This document shows, in pieces, positions 35,493-43,421 of a stretch of DNA of 64,000 nucleotides. The notes beneath the pieces are model-generated. The model saw only the letters and a program-made list of their open reading frames with translations. It ran no database searches and was not told where the DNA came from. A program made the position numbers and the translations under genes. The first letter of the stretch is position 1, and every line of letters begins with the position of its first letter. This DNA comes from Treponema sp. (GTDB lineage: Bacteria; Spirochaetota; Spirochaetia; Treponematales; Treponemataceae), in NCBI GenBank assembly GCA_024693715.1, contig JAILKS010000013.1, positions 21,201 to 85,200 on the forward strand, written 5' to 3'.

Positions 35493-36845
35493 ATGTTACT
35501 CGCACAGATTTTATCTATTCTTATATTTACAGTAATGTTCATGCTTATTATTCTTGAGGTTTTTGAAAGGCATTACATTACATTGATTTGCGGTGCTTTG
35601 ACTCTGCTTCTTGTCTTCGGACTAGGCATGCACAGCTTTCAGGCAGTTTCAGAAACACTCAATATAAAAAATATATTTACCATAGATTTCTGGTATTCAG
35701 TTTCAGAAGCAAAGGAAGTTACAACAGGCATAAACTGGGCAACCATCTTTTTTATTCTTGGAATGATGGTAATGGTAGAAGGAATGGCACGCGTCGGTTT
35801 TTTCCGATGGCTCTGCATGTGTCTTGCAAAAGCCGTTCACTATAAAGTAATTCCTGTTTTCATCACCTTTATGATTATGTCTTCTGTGCTTGCAATGTTC
35901 ATCGACAGTATAACTGTAATCCTTTTTCTTGCTACAGTTACGATTGAGCTTTCGCAGTTATTGAAGTTTAATCCTTTACCGATGATTCTTTCTGAAATCT
36001 TTTGTGCAAACTTAGGCGGTTCTGCGACTATGTGCGGGGATCCTCCGAATATAATCATCGGTACAAGTTTCGGCTGTTCGTTCTCAGATTTTTTCATGAA
36101 TACAGGAGCAATTGCAGGTATAAGTCTTGTTGTAATCATCATCTTTTTTTATTTTTCTTACAGAAAGGATTTAAAAGTTAAAGAAACGGTCGATACATCT
36201 TCTTTTCCTTCTCCTGAATCTGCAATTACCGATAGAAAAGGTTTTGTCATAAGCACATTTGTTTTTTTGATTGCAGTTGTGCTTCTTGTTACTCACGCAA
36301 TGACAGGATTTACTGTTGCTTCCATCGGAATGTTCATCGCTCTTTTAACTCTCATTACTGCTCCAAGGCATATCCCTGAAATTTTAAAGAAGGTTGATTA
36401 TAAGACGCTTTTGTTCTTTACGGGATTGTTTGTTGTTGTAGGAGGACTGGAACAGACAGGAATTCTTGAAATTGTGGCAGGTTTTATTGGAAAAATCTCT
36501 GGTGGTAATGTATACTTACTTGTAGCGATTATTATCTGGGTATCTGCATTTGCAAGTGCCTTTATCGATAACATTCCTTTTGCAGCAACAATGATTCCTG
36601 TAATTCAGTCACTTTCAGTTTCTTCCGGTGTAAGTTTGCCGACGATGATATGGTCTTTGTCTATGGGAACAGATATAGGAGGAAGTGCAACACCGATTGG
36701 AGCCAGTGCAAATGTTGTAGGAACCTCTGTTGCCGGTAAAGCGGGTTATCCTGTAGGATGGGGAACTTATTGTAAAAAAGCACTGCCCGCTACAATAATC
36801 GTAATGATAATAAGTACGGTTTATATTTTTGCAGTTTATTTATAA
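35493..36845 (+). CDS. SLC13/ArsB-NhaD-type membrane transporter
   Basis: 450 residues with about eleven membrane segments. GDPPNIIIGTS (182-192) is the substrate/ion loop of the ArsB/NhaD and SLC13 superfamily, and a second copy of the inverted repeat appears as SMGTDIGGSATPIGASANVVGTS (about 390-412). Members carry dicarboxylates, sulfate, arsenite or Na+/H+; nothing here tells which. No ribosome site is seen; TATAAT (35479-35484) ends eight bases before the ATG, so the mRNA may be leaderless. The kinase-like gene follows after 8 bases. Confidence 0.82.
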   Translation: MLLAQILSILIFTVMFMLIILEVFERHYITLICGALTLLLVFGLGMHSFQAVSETLNIKNIFTIDFWYSVSEAKEVTTGINWATIFFILGMMVMVEGMARVGFFRWLCMCLAKAVHYKVIPVFITFMIMSSVLAMFIDSITVILFLATVTIELSQLLKFNPLPMILSEIFCANLGGSATMCGDPPNIIIGTSFGCSFSDFFMNTGAIAGISLVVIIIFFYFSYRKDLKVKETVDTSSFPSPESAITDRKGFVISTFVFLIAVVLLVTHAMTGFTVASIGMFIALLTLITAPRHIPEILKKVDYKTLLFFTGLFVVVGGLEQTGILEIVAGFIGKISGGNVYLLVAIIIWVSAFASAFIDNIPFAATMIPVIQSLSVSSGVSLPTMIWSLSMGTDIGGSATPIGASANVVGTSVAGKAGYPVGWGTYCKKALPATIIVMIISTVYIFAVYL

Positions 36846-36853
36846 GGAATAGT

Positions 36854-37453
36854 ATGGAAAAACAGCTGATTGTTTCTATCGGAAGACAGTATGGAAGTGC
36901 AGGTCGTGAAATCGGACTCAAGCTTGCAGAAAAACTTGATATCCCTTTGTACGACAGGAATCTTTTTGAAGAAATCGGAAAGATAAAAAACATTGATACA
37001 AATAATCTCGAAAAATATGATGAGGTTCCAAGAAAATTTTTCTTCAGTCGGAAAGTCAAAGGATATTCAAATTCCCCGGAAGAAAATGTTGCAGAGCTTC
37101 AGTTCGGACTTTTAAAATCAAAGGCAGCTGATGGAGATTCGTTCATTGTAGTAGGTCGTTGTGCCGATGAGCTTTTCCGAGGGATGGAAGGTTTCATTTC
37201 AATTTTTATCATTGCCGATATGGATGAAAAAATAAAAAGGATTATGGAAATCCGTAATATGGATCCTAAAAAAGCCAGACTCACGATAGAACGTCATGAC
37301 CGTAAGCGCCGGGCATATCACGATTACTTTTGTAAAGGCGGTAAGTGGGGCGACTGCACGAATTATGATATCTGCATTAATTCCAGTCTCCTTGGAATTG
37401 ACGGTACTGTCGATCTTCTTTATACAATGATACAGAAAATGCGTGAAAAATAG
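36854..37453 (+). CDS. Cytidylate-kinase-like protein (Cytidylate_kin2 type)
   Basis: 199 residues with AAGGA before the ATG. The P-loop is GRQYGSAGREIG (8-19), the form seen in the cytidylate-kinase-like family, followed by LDIPLYDRNLFEE. Later VVGRCADEL and a lid segment with RKRRAYHDYF resemble nucleoside monophosphate kinases. True Cmk has a slightly different loop, so this may phosphorylate another small molecule or nucleoside monophosphate. It is co-transcribed with the SLC13-type gene, which may hint at a shared substrate pathway, but this is speculative. Confidence 0.75.
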   Translation: MEKQLIVSIGRQYGSAGREIGLKLAEKLDIPLYDRNLFEEIGKIKNIDTNNLEKYDEVPRKFFFSRKVKGYSNSPEENVAELQFGLLKSKAADGDSFIVVGRCADELFRGMEGFISIFIIADMDEKIKRIMEIRNMDPKKARLTIERHDRKRRAYHDYFCKGGKWGDCTNYDICINSSLLGIDGTVDLLYTMIQKMREK

Positions 37454-37516
37454 ATTTTAAGAAAACGTTTTTGTTTTCAGATAAACGCATAAAAGTAAAA
37501 CGTTTATTATAGATTT

Positions 37517-37559
37517 AAATCCCTGCTTTTATTATATTAATAAGGGCGGGGATTTTTTT
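37517..37559 (+). terminator. Terminator between kinase-like gene and pflA
   Basis: AAATCCCTGC (37517-37526) pairs with GCGGGGATTT (37546-37555) with one U-G, ending in a T-run to 37559. It should end the upstream transcript; the AAGGAG of pflA begins just after it. Confidence 0.75.
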
Positions 37560-37580
37560 ATAAGGAGCGTTAATATAATT

Positions 37581-38354
37581 ATGCAGGGATATATTCATCA
37601 GTTGGAATCTTTTGGTTGTGCAGATGGACCGGGTTCTCGTTTTATTATTTTTTTTAGTGGATGTCCTTTAAGATGCCTGTATTGTCATAATCCTGATACG
37701 TGGGATAAAACAAAAGGAAAGCTTTATACTGTTGAAGAACTTTTGAGTGAAGCAGAAACCTGTCGTGCTTACTGGGGACCTAAAGGCGGAATTACGGTGA
37801 GCGGAGGAGAGCCTCTTTTTCAGATAGATTTTCTGATTGAACTGTTAACTGAATGTAAAAAAAGAAATATTAACACATGTATTGATACAAGCGGTGCAAC
37901 TTTTGTGCGCGGTGATAAACCAGATTCTACTGAGGCAGAAAAAAAGTGGTTTTCAAAATTCAATGAATTGATGAAAGTTACTGATCTTTTGTTAATGGAC
38001 ATTAAGCATATTGATGAACAGGAGCACATAAAGCTTACCGGACAATCCGGAAAAAATATTCAGGAAATGTTCCGTTATCTTGATGAAATCAAAAAGCCTA
38101 TATGGATTCGTCATGTTCTTGTTCCTGGAATCACCGATAATGACGAATATTTAATCCGCACACGAGATTTTATCAGGACGCTATCGAATGTTGAACGTGT
38201 AGAAATTCTTCCGTATCATGGACTTGGAATAATTAAATATAAAGACCTTGGTATTGATTATGTTTTAAAGGATGTTGAAAGTCCAGAAAAGGAAAGGGTA
38301 GAGAATGCAAGAAAAATTCTTGAATGCGAAAAATATACTAAATGGGAGAAATAA
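37581..38354 (+). CDS. pflA: Pyruvate formate-lyase activating enzyme (radical SAM)
   Basis: 257 residues. The radical SAM cluster motif C28-x3-C32-x2-C35 lies in SGCPLRCLYCHNPDTWD, followed by GGITVSGGEPLFQ (SAM binding) and LLLMDIKHID. The N terminus HQLESFGCADGPGSRFIIF is diagnostic of PflA, which puts a glycyl radical on pyruvate formate-lyase under anaerobic conditions. This fits an anaerobic fermenter. No pflB is present in the window. A terminator sits immediately upstream, so it is the first gene of its transcript. Confidence 0.95.
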   Translation: MQGYIHQLESFGCADGPGSRFIIFFSGCPLRCLYCHNPDTWDKTKGKLYTVEELLSEAETCRAYWGPKGGITVSGGEPLFQIDFLIELLTECKKRNINTCIDTSGATFVRGDKPDSTEAEKKWFSKFNELMKVTDLLLMDIKHIDEQEHIKLTGQSGKNIQEMFRYLDEIKKPIWIRHVLVPGITDNDEYLIRTRDFIRTLSNVERVEILPYHGLGIIKYKDLGIDYVLKDVESPEKERVENARKILECEKYTKWEK

Positions 38355-38356
38355 AA

Positions 38357-38761
38357 ATGAGTAAATATCTGGAGCGTACAAAGGAAATACGTGCAATTGA
38401 AACACCGCATCATAACTGTGCACAGTCTGTTTTGATGTCTTTTACACAGTCGTTACAGTTTGATGATGAGACTGCATATAAAATCAGTGTTGCTTTTGGT
38501 GCTGGAATAAAAAGCGGACTTATTTGTGGTGTAATTATCGGTGGGCTTATGGTGCTTGGGCTTTTTGGAGTTGATGATCAGGCAACAACACAGCAGTTAG
38601 TTAAAGATTTTAAGGAACGTCATTCCGGAATGCTTAATTGTGCGGAGCTTCTTAGTGCAAATACACGTGCCGGAGGACAGCGAAAACCTCATTGCGATGC
38701 TCTTGTTTATGAAATGGTAGAATACGTTGAAAATATCCTCAAGGAACGAGGAAAGATTTAA
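38357..38761 (+). CDS. C_GCAxxG_C_C family protein
   Basis: 134 residues; I start at 38357 because GGGAGAAA precedes that ATG, while an in-frame ATG at 38342 overlaps pflA. The family signature is four spaced cysteines around a Gly-rich helix: HNCAQSVL near residue 20, GLICGVIIGGLMVLGL near 50-65, LNCAELL and PHCDALV. These are thought to bind metal or a redox cluster, with little known biochemically. It follows pflA by 2 bases and may share its anaerobic regulation. Confidence 0.75.
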   Translation: MSKYLERTKEIRAIETPHHNCAQSVLMSFTQSLQFDDETAYKISVAFGAGIKSGLICGVIIGGLMVLGLFGVDDQATTQQLVKDFKERHSGMLNCAELLSANTRAGGQRKPHCDALVYEMVEYVENILKERGKI

Positions 38762-38801
38762 CTTTCAGCAAAACATAAGATTTTTTCGAAAAAACGGTCT
38801 A

Positions 38802-38830
38802 TTGAGATAACTCTTTTTTTTCTATATAAT
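38802..38830 (+). promoter_or_regulatory. Promoter of gatB
   Basis: TTGAGA (38802-38807), 17-base spacer, TATAAT (38825-38830). The leader is about 12 bases and carries GAGGA before the ATG at 38849. Confidence 0.7.
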
Positions 38831-38848
38831 ATATTTTACTCGAGGATT

Positions 38849-40393
38849 ATGATGATAGATAAATGGGAAATTGTAATTGGTTGTGAAATTCATACACAGT
38901 TATTAACAAAGACAAAGGCATTTTGTTCCTGCGAAAACCGTTATGGTGGAATGCCTGATACAAGAGTTTGCCCGGTATGTTTAGGGCTTCCTGGAGCAAT
39001 GCCTCGTATTTCCAAGGGATATGTTGAGCTTGGTGCAGTTGCAGGACAGGCTTTGAACTGTAATATTGCACGTTTTACAAAATTTGACCGAAAGCATTAT
39101 TTTTATCCTGACCTTGCAAAAGGTTATCAGATTACCCAGTATGATATTCCTCTTTGTACAGATGGTTATGTTGACCTTCCGTTCAGAAGTTTTCCGAAAG
39201 ATGAACAGCCTGGCGGTGCAAAATGCCGTGACAAAAATTTTAAAGGCGAAGATTGTATAATTGAAAATGAAGGTCAGAAATATCGTCGTGTTCGTGTAGA
39301 AAGAATCCATCTTGAAGAGGACGTTGGAAAATCTTTACACCTTCAGGGGGCTCATTCATACATTGATTATAACCGTTGTGGAACTCCTCTTATTGAAATC
39401 GTAACAAAACCGGATATGACTTCTCCAGAAGAAGCCGCTTTGTTTATGCAGACAGTTCAGGAAATCCTTCGTTATGTAAAAGTTACTAACGGTAATCTTG
39501 AAGAAGGAAACATGCGCTGCGATGCCAACATAAATTTAAATGTCTGGGAAGACGGAAAGCTTTATCATACTCCGATTTCTGAAATTAAAAACTTGAATTC
39601 CTTCCAGAAAATTAAAGATGCCTGTGCTTATGAGGCTCAGCGTCAGCTTAAAGAATTTATGGAAGACAGACAGGAATTTAATCCTGGTTTTAAAGTAACA
39701 ATGGGCTGGAATGATGAAGAAGGAAAAACTGTTGTACAGCGTACAAAGAATTCTTTTGTTGATTACCGGTTTGTTGTTGAACCAGATATTAAGCCGTTTA
39801 CGGTAAGCGAGGAATTGATTTCTCGTGCTAAAGAAAATGTAGGTGAGCTTCCTGAAGCAAAACGTCAGCGGTATAAAAAACAGTATGGCATGACAGATTT
39901 TGATGTAGAGACAATTACTTCGTCTAAAGACCTCGCAAATTTTTTTGAAGATGCTGCAAAGAAATCTAAAAATCCTAAACGTGCTGTAAATCTTATTCTT
40001 GCAGAATTACTTGCAGTTTTAAATGACAAAAAACAGACGATAAATGATGTTTCTATAACTCCTGGCCATATTGCAGAACTTGCAGATTCATTGGAAGATG
40101 GAAAAATCACTTCTAAACAGGGAAAAGAAGTTTTTGCACAGATGCTTGCTTCTAACAAAATGCCTTCTGTTATCATAAAAGAGAATGGTATGGAGGTTGT
40201 AAGCGATGCCGATGCAATTGAAAAAATTGTTCAGGATGTAATTGCTGCAAATCCAAAAGCAGTAGAAGATTACAAGAGCGGAAAGACAAATGTTGTCGGA
40301 TGGCTTATGGGGCAGGTTATGAAGCAGAGTCAGGGAAAGGCTAATCCAAAGCAGGCAACGGAATTGTTGAATAAAGTATTGAAAGAACTTTAG
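38849..40393 (+). CDS. gatB: Asp-tRNA(Asn)/Glu-tRNA(Gln) amidotransferase subunit B
   Basis: 514 residues. The N-terminal catalytic domain has GCEIHTQLLTKTKAFC, YHTPISEIKNLNS and the kinase-like core of GatB/E; the C-terminal YqeY-like domain (about 390-514) holds the tRNA tail. GatCAB amidates misacylated Asp-tRNA(Asn) or Glu-tRNA(Gln). Its partners gatA and gatC are not in this window, unlike the common gatCAB operon. It has its own promoter. Two adjacent ATG codons (38849 and 38852) are both possible. Confidence 0.95.
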   Translation: MMIDKWEIVIGCEIHTQLLTKTKAFCSCENRYGGMPDTRVCPVCLGLPGAMPRISKGYVELGAVAGQALNCNIARFTKFDRKHYFYPDLAKGYQITQYDIPLCTDGYVDLPFRSFPKDEQPGGAKCRDKNFKGEDCIIENEGQKYRRVRVERIHLEEDVGKSLHLQGAHSYIDYNRCGTPLIEIVTKPDMTSPEEAALFMQTVQEILRYVKVTNGNLEEGNMRCDANINLNVWEDGKLYHTPISEIKNLNSFQKIKDACAYEAQRQLKEFMEDRQEFNPGFKVTMGWNDEEGKTVVQRTKNSFVDYRFVVEPDIKPFTVSEELISRAKENVGELPEAKRQRYKKQYGMTDFDVETITSSKDLANFFEDAAKKSKNPKRAVNLILAELLAVLNDKKQTINDVSITPGHIAELADSLEDGKITSKQGKEVFAQMLASNKMPSVIIKENGMEVVSDADAIEKIVQDVIAANPKAVEDYKSGKTNVVGWLMGQVMKQSQGKANPKQATELLNKVLKEL

Positions 40394-40394
40394 T

Positions 40395-42563
40395 TTATCC
40401 GAGATTTATATAAGAAATAAAATCGGTTTCAGCAAGAGGCTTTGAATAAAAGAATCCTTGGACCTGATCACAATTGATTGATTTTAAGAAATCTATTTGT
40501 TGCTGAGTTTCAACTCCTTCAAAGATTGTGCGTTTTCTCAGTCTCCTTCCTAGAGCTACAAGGGTTTCAATAAAATCAGCAGATTGTGCATCTATTCGAC
40601 CGGTTTCATCTGTTGAAGAAAGAAGAAAATCCCTGTCAAATTTCAGAATATCGACTGGAATTTTTGAAAGCATGTTCAGTGAAGATTCGCCGCTTCCAAA
40701 ATCATCCATTGCAACTTTAAATCCTTCGTTATGAAGCCGGTCAACAATTTCTTTAAGTGATGAAGAATCAAGAACTGAGCGCTCAAGAATCTCAACTTCA
40801 ATCAGACTTGGTGGAATTGTATATTTGTTAAAAAGCGCCATGAATTCGTGCATGAATTTATCGGGTTTGTTGTGATAGCGTGACATATTTAAAGAAATTG
40901 GAACAACTGAATGATTGTTTTTGAGACAGTTTTGAATGAAGTGGAAAACTTTATCATAAACATAAAAATCAAGCTTTTGTATAAAACCATTTCTTTCAAA
41001 AAGTGGGATGAATTTATCCGGGCTCATAAGTCCATGCTCACTGTTATACCATCTTACGAGGGCTTCGGCGCCTACGGCTTTATCGGTCGTTAAATCTATT
41101 TTAGGCTGGTAAAGAACAAAAAATTCTTCGTTTTCAAGTGCCTGTTCCATATGAGTTTCTATAAAACGTTCTTCGTTGATTTTACCAAGAAGCTTTGAGT
41201 TATACAGGGAATATTGAACAATCATGTTATCCTTGATGGAAGCCTTGGCAAAGGTTGCCTGATTTATCATATTGTGGATTGTTGTTTTTGCATGAGTTTT
41301 TCCAAGCTGAAATGTAATTCCATATTTCAGTTGAATTGGTATGTCAAAGGATTTAATTTCCTCATTAATTCTGGAAATCTCTTCTTTGAAAAGATTCATT
41401 GCGGCATGAACTGATTTTATTTTCATGAAAAGTGTAAAATGATCGGCAAAGTTTCTGCAAAGATAACCTTTATATTTCGATGCAACCTTTGAAAAAATTC
41501 CTGAAAGATAAATAATCATTTCATCGGCTTTTGTTTCTGTATAATTTTGATTTACAAACTTAAAACCTTTTACGTCACATTCAATGAGCATGAATTTACT
41601 TTTTGGGAAATATCGCAGCATTTTTTCACACTCATTTTCAAAATTTTCACGTGTCCATAAGTTTGTGAGCGGATCATAGAGGGTAGCAAGAAGCTGTCGT
41701 TTCTGGAAAAAGCTTAACAGGAAGGTTTCAAGCGTTATCAAAAAGAGGATGCAGATAATCGCAATGAAAAAAATCATCAGTTTATGCTTCTGCTGATATT
41801 TATATTCTTCGGTTTTCTTAAAATCACGGATGGTTAAGATTATTTTCCAGGGAGTAAGTTCAATTTCATCTGTCAGAACAAGGGTTTTATCCTGGATGAA
41901 TGAATCATCCTTGTAGTTTAAGATGCTTAAGAGACTGTTGTTGTTTTTGTCTACTACGGCGATTTGTCCTTTATCGCCAATATGGAAGTCTTCGAAAAGT
42001 GCCCGCATGGAAGAAATACGGACAGAAGCAGAAAGAACTCCTTTTATATTATTATCAATATCGTAAACAGGTTCAGAAATAATAAAAACTGTTCTATTTG
42101 AAACTGGTGTTTTTATTAAGCTCTGGCTTACCTTGAAAGGAAGATTCAGATTTATGATACTTTTATAATGATTGCTCGAAGAAAGGTTGTAGGTTTTCCC
42201 ATCTGAAAAATATGAATATCCGTTCAGATTCGTAAAATAAATGTTTAGAAAATCTGGATGAAGCTTTTCCTGATAGCGTTTAAGAAAATCGAAAATCTGT
42301 TCATCGTTTGAAACTGAAAATATCTGGGGAACATTGAACGCATGAAGTGCAGTGCGATAAGTTTCAATCTGCATGGTAAGTGTTTTTGAATAGCTGTCTA
42401 GAATATTTATGCTGTTTGTAAGATATTCGGAACGTGTTTTGTTATTGATTTTCTTAATAGAAGAATCTGTAACTACCATCACTATTGCCATCATAATAAC
42501 CGCAATAATAGATGAAGATACAAGCTTTGCGACATTTGGATTTATAAAATGCTTTTTTGGCAT
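40395..42563 (-). CDS. Membrane Cache-(degenerate GGDEF)-EAL protein, likely c-di-GMP phosphodiesterase
   Basis: 722 residues from the ATG at 42563, which has GGGGG upstream; the frame is open to a GTG at 42602 without such a site. Membrane segments at about 12-33 and 264-286 frame a periplasmic Cache-like sensor. The GGDEF domain is degenerate: its signature position reads RNFADHF (about 371-376), so it should not make c-di-GMP. The EAL domain is intact: EALVRW (about 500-505), SLNMS, EILE, DDFGSGESSL, LKFDRDF, EGVET and QGFFYSKPL. The net activity should be c-di-GMP hydrolysis, gated by a periplasmic ligand. Confidence 0.9.
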   Translation of the reverse strand: MPKKHFINPNVAKLVSSSIIAVIMMAIVMVVTDSSIKKINNKTRSEYLTNSINILDSYSKTLTMQIETYRTALHAFNVPQIFSVSNDEQIFDFLKRYQEKLHPDFLNIYFTNLNGYSYFSDGKTYNLSSSNHYKSIINLNLPFKVSQSLIKTPVSNRTVFIISEPVYDIDNNIKGVLSASVRISSMRALFEDFHIGDKGQIAVVDKNNNSLLSILNYKDDSFIQDKTLVLTDEIELTPWKIILTIRDFKKTEEYKYQQKHKLMIFFIAIICILFLITLETFLLSFFQKRQLLATLYDPLTNLWTRENFENECEKMLRYFPKSKFMLIECDVKGFKFVNQNYTETKADEMIIYLSGIFSKVASKYKGYLCRNFADHFTLFMKIKSVHAAMNLFKEEISRINEEIKSFDIPIQLKYGITFQLGKTHAKTTIHNMINQATFAKASIKDNMIVQYSLYNSKLLGKINEERFIETHMEQALENEEFFVLYQPKIDLTTDKAVGAEALVRWYNSEHGLMSPDKFIPLFERNGFIQKLDFYVYDKVFHFIQNCLKNNHSVVPISLNMSRYHNKPDKFMHEFMALFNKYTIPPSLIEVEILERSVLDSSSLKEIVDRLHNEGFKVAMDDFGSGESSLNMLSKIPVDILKFDRDFLLSSTDETGRIDAQSADFIETLVALGRRLRKRTIFEGVETQQQIDFLKSINCDQVQGFFYSKPLAETDFISYINLG

Positions 42564-42684
42564 ACGCATCCCCCATTTTTCGACCAATGGCGAATATCCC
42601 ACCCAAAAAACACAACTTATCAGATTATTTTAACATAAAAAAGAAATAATGCAAATTTAAAAGAAAAATGTTATTATTCGTATT

Positions 42685-43314
42685 ATGAGATTTGATTCAA
42701 TTATTTTGGATATTGACGGAACTATCTGGAATACAACTGAAATAGTTGCACAGGCATGGAATAAAGCCATTGCAGAAAATTTTCCTATGGTACCCGCGGT
42801 CAGTGCAGAGATTTTAAAAACGCAGTTTGGTAAAACAATGAAGGTAATAGCCGATAATTTGTTTTTTTGTCTGAATGATGAGCAGAAGGATGTGCTCATG
42901 AAAAAATGCTGTGAGATGGAGCAGCTTTATTTGAGCAGAAATGAAAAGGATTTGGCATATCCTGGTGTAATCAAAACGATTCATGAACTTTCACGAGTAG
43001 TTCCTTTGTTTATCGTGAGCAATTGTCAGAAGGGATATATTGATGTTGTTATTTCGAAAAATAAAATAGAAAAGGATATTACAGACAGCGAGTGCTATGG
43101 AAATAACGGAAATAATAAAGATGAAAATATCCGTCTGATTGTAGAAAGAAATCAGCTTAAAAATCCTGTTTATGTCGGTGATACACATGGAGATATGGAG
43201 GCATGTAAAAAATCAGGTGTTCCGTTTATCTTTGCGTCGTACGGTTTTGGAACTGCAGATGAGTTTTATGCAAAGATAGAAGCTTTCGAAGAACTAAAAC
43301 AGTTTGTTTTTTAG
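42685..43314 (+). CDS. HAD-superfamily phosphatase (phosphoglycolate phosphatase-like)
   Basis: 209 residues. Motif I is LDIDGTIWNT with nucleophile D9 and acid D11; motif II is IVSNC; motif III is a Lys region near 150-160; motif IV is VGDTHGDMEACKKSG. The cap lies between motifs I and II (subclass IA). Substrates range from phosphoglycolate to sugar phosphates. A TATTAT (42672-42677) ends seven bases before the ATG and no ribosome site is seen, so translation may be leaderless. A phosphorylase gene follows, so it could act on a sugar phosphate, but this is only a guess. Confidence 0.8.
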   Translation: MRFDSIILDIDGTIWNTTEIVAQAWNKAIAENFPMVPAVSAEILKTQFGKTMKVIADNLFFCLNDEQKDVLMKKCCEMEQLYLSRNEKDLAYPGVIKTIHELSRVVPLFIVSNCQKGYIDVVISKNKIEKDITDSECYGNNGNNKDENIRLIVERNQLKNPVYVGDTHGDMEACKKSGVPFIFASYGFGTADEFYAKIEAFEELKQFVF

Positions 43315-43421
43315 AAAATGAAAAAATACAATATATAGGGATTTTTCTTCATTGTAAAAATTTTAAATCTAAAATAACATAAAGTATAAATCAGAAATGT
43401 TTTAGTTGTACGAGGTATTAT

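Noticed and set aside
37464..37481. GAAAAC...GTTTTC hairpin before the pflA terminator
   Set aside because: Only six A/T-rich pairs with no T-run of its own; the stem at 37517-37555 explains termination better.
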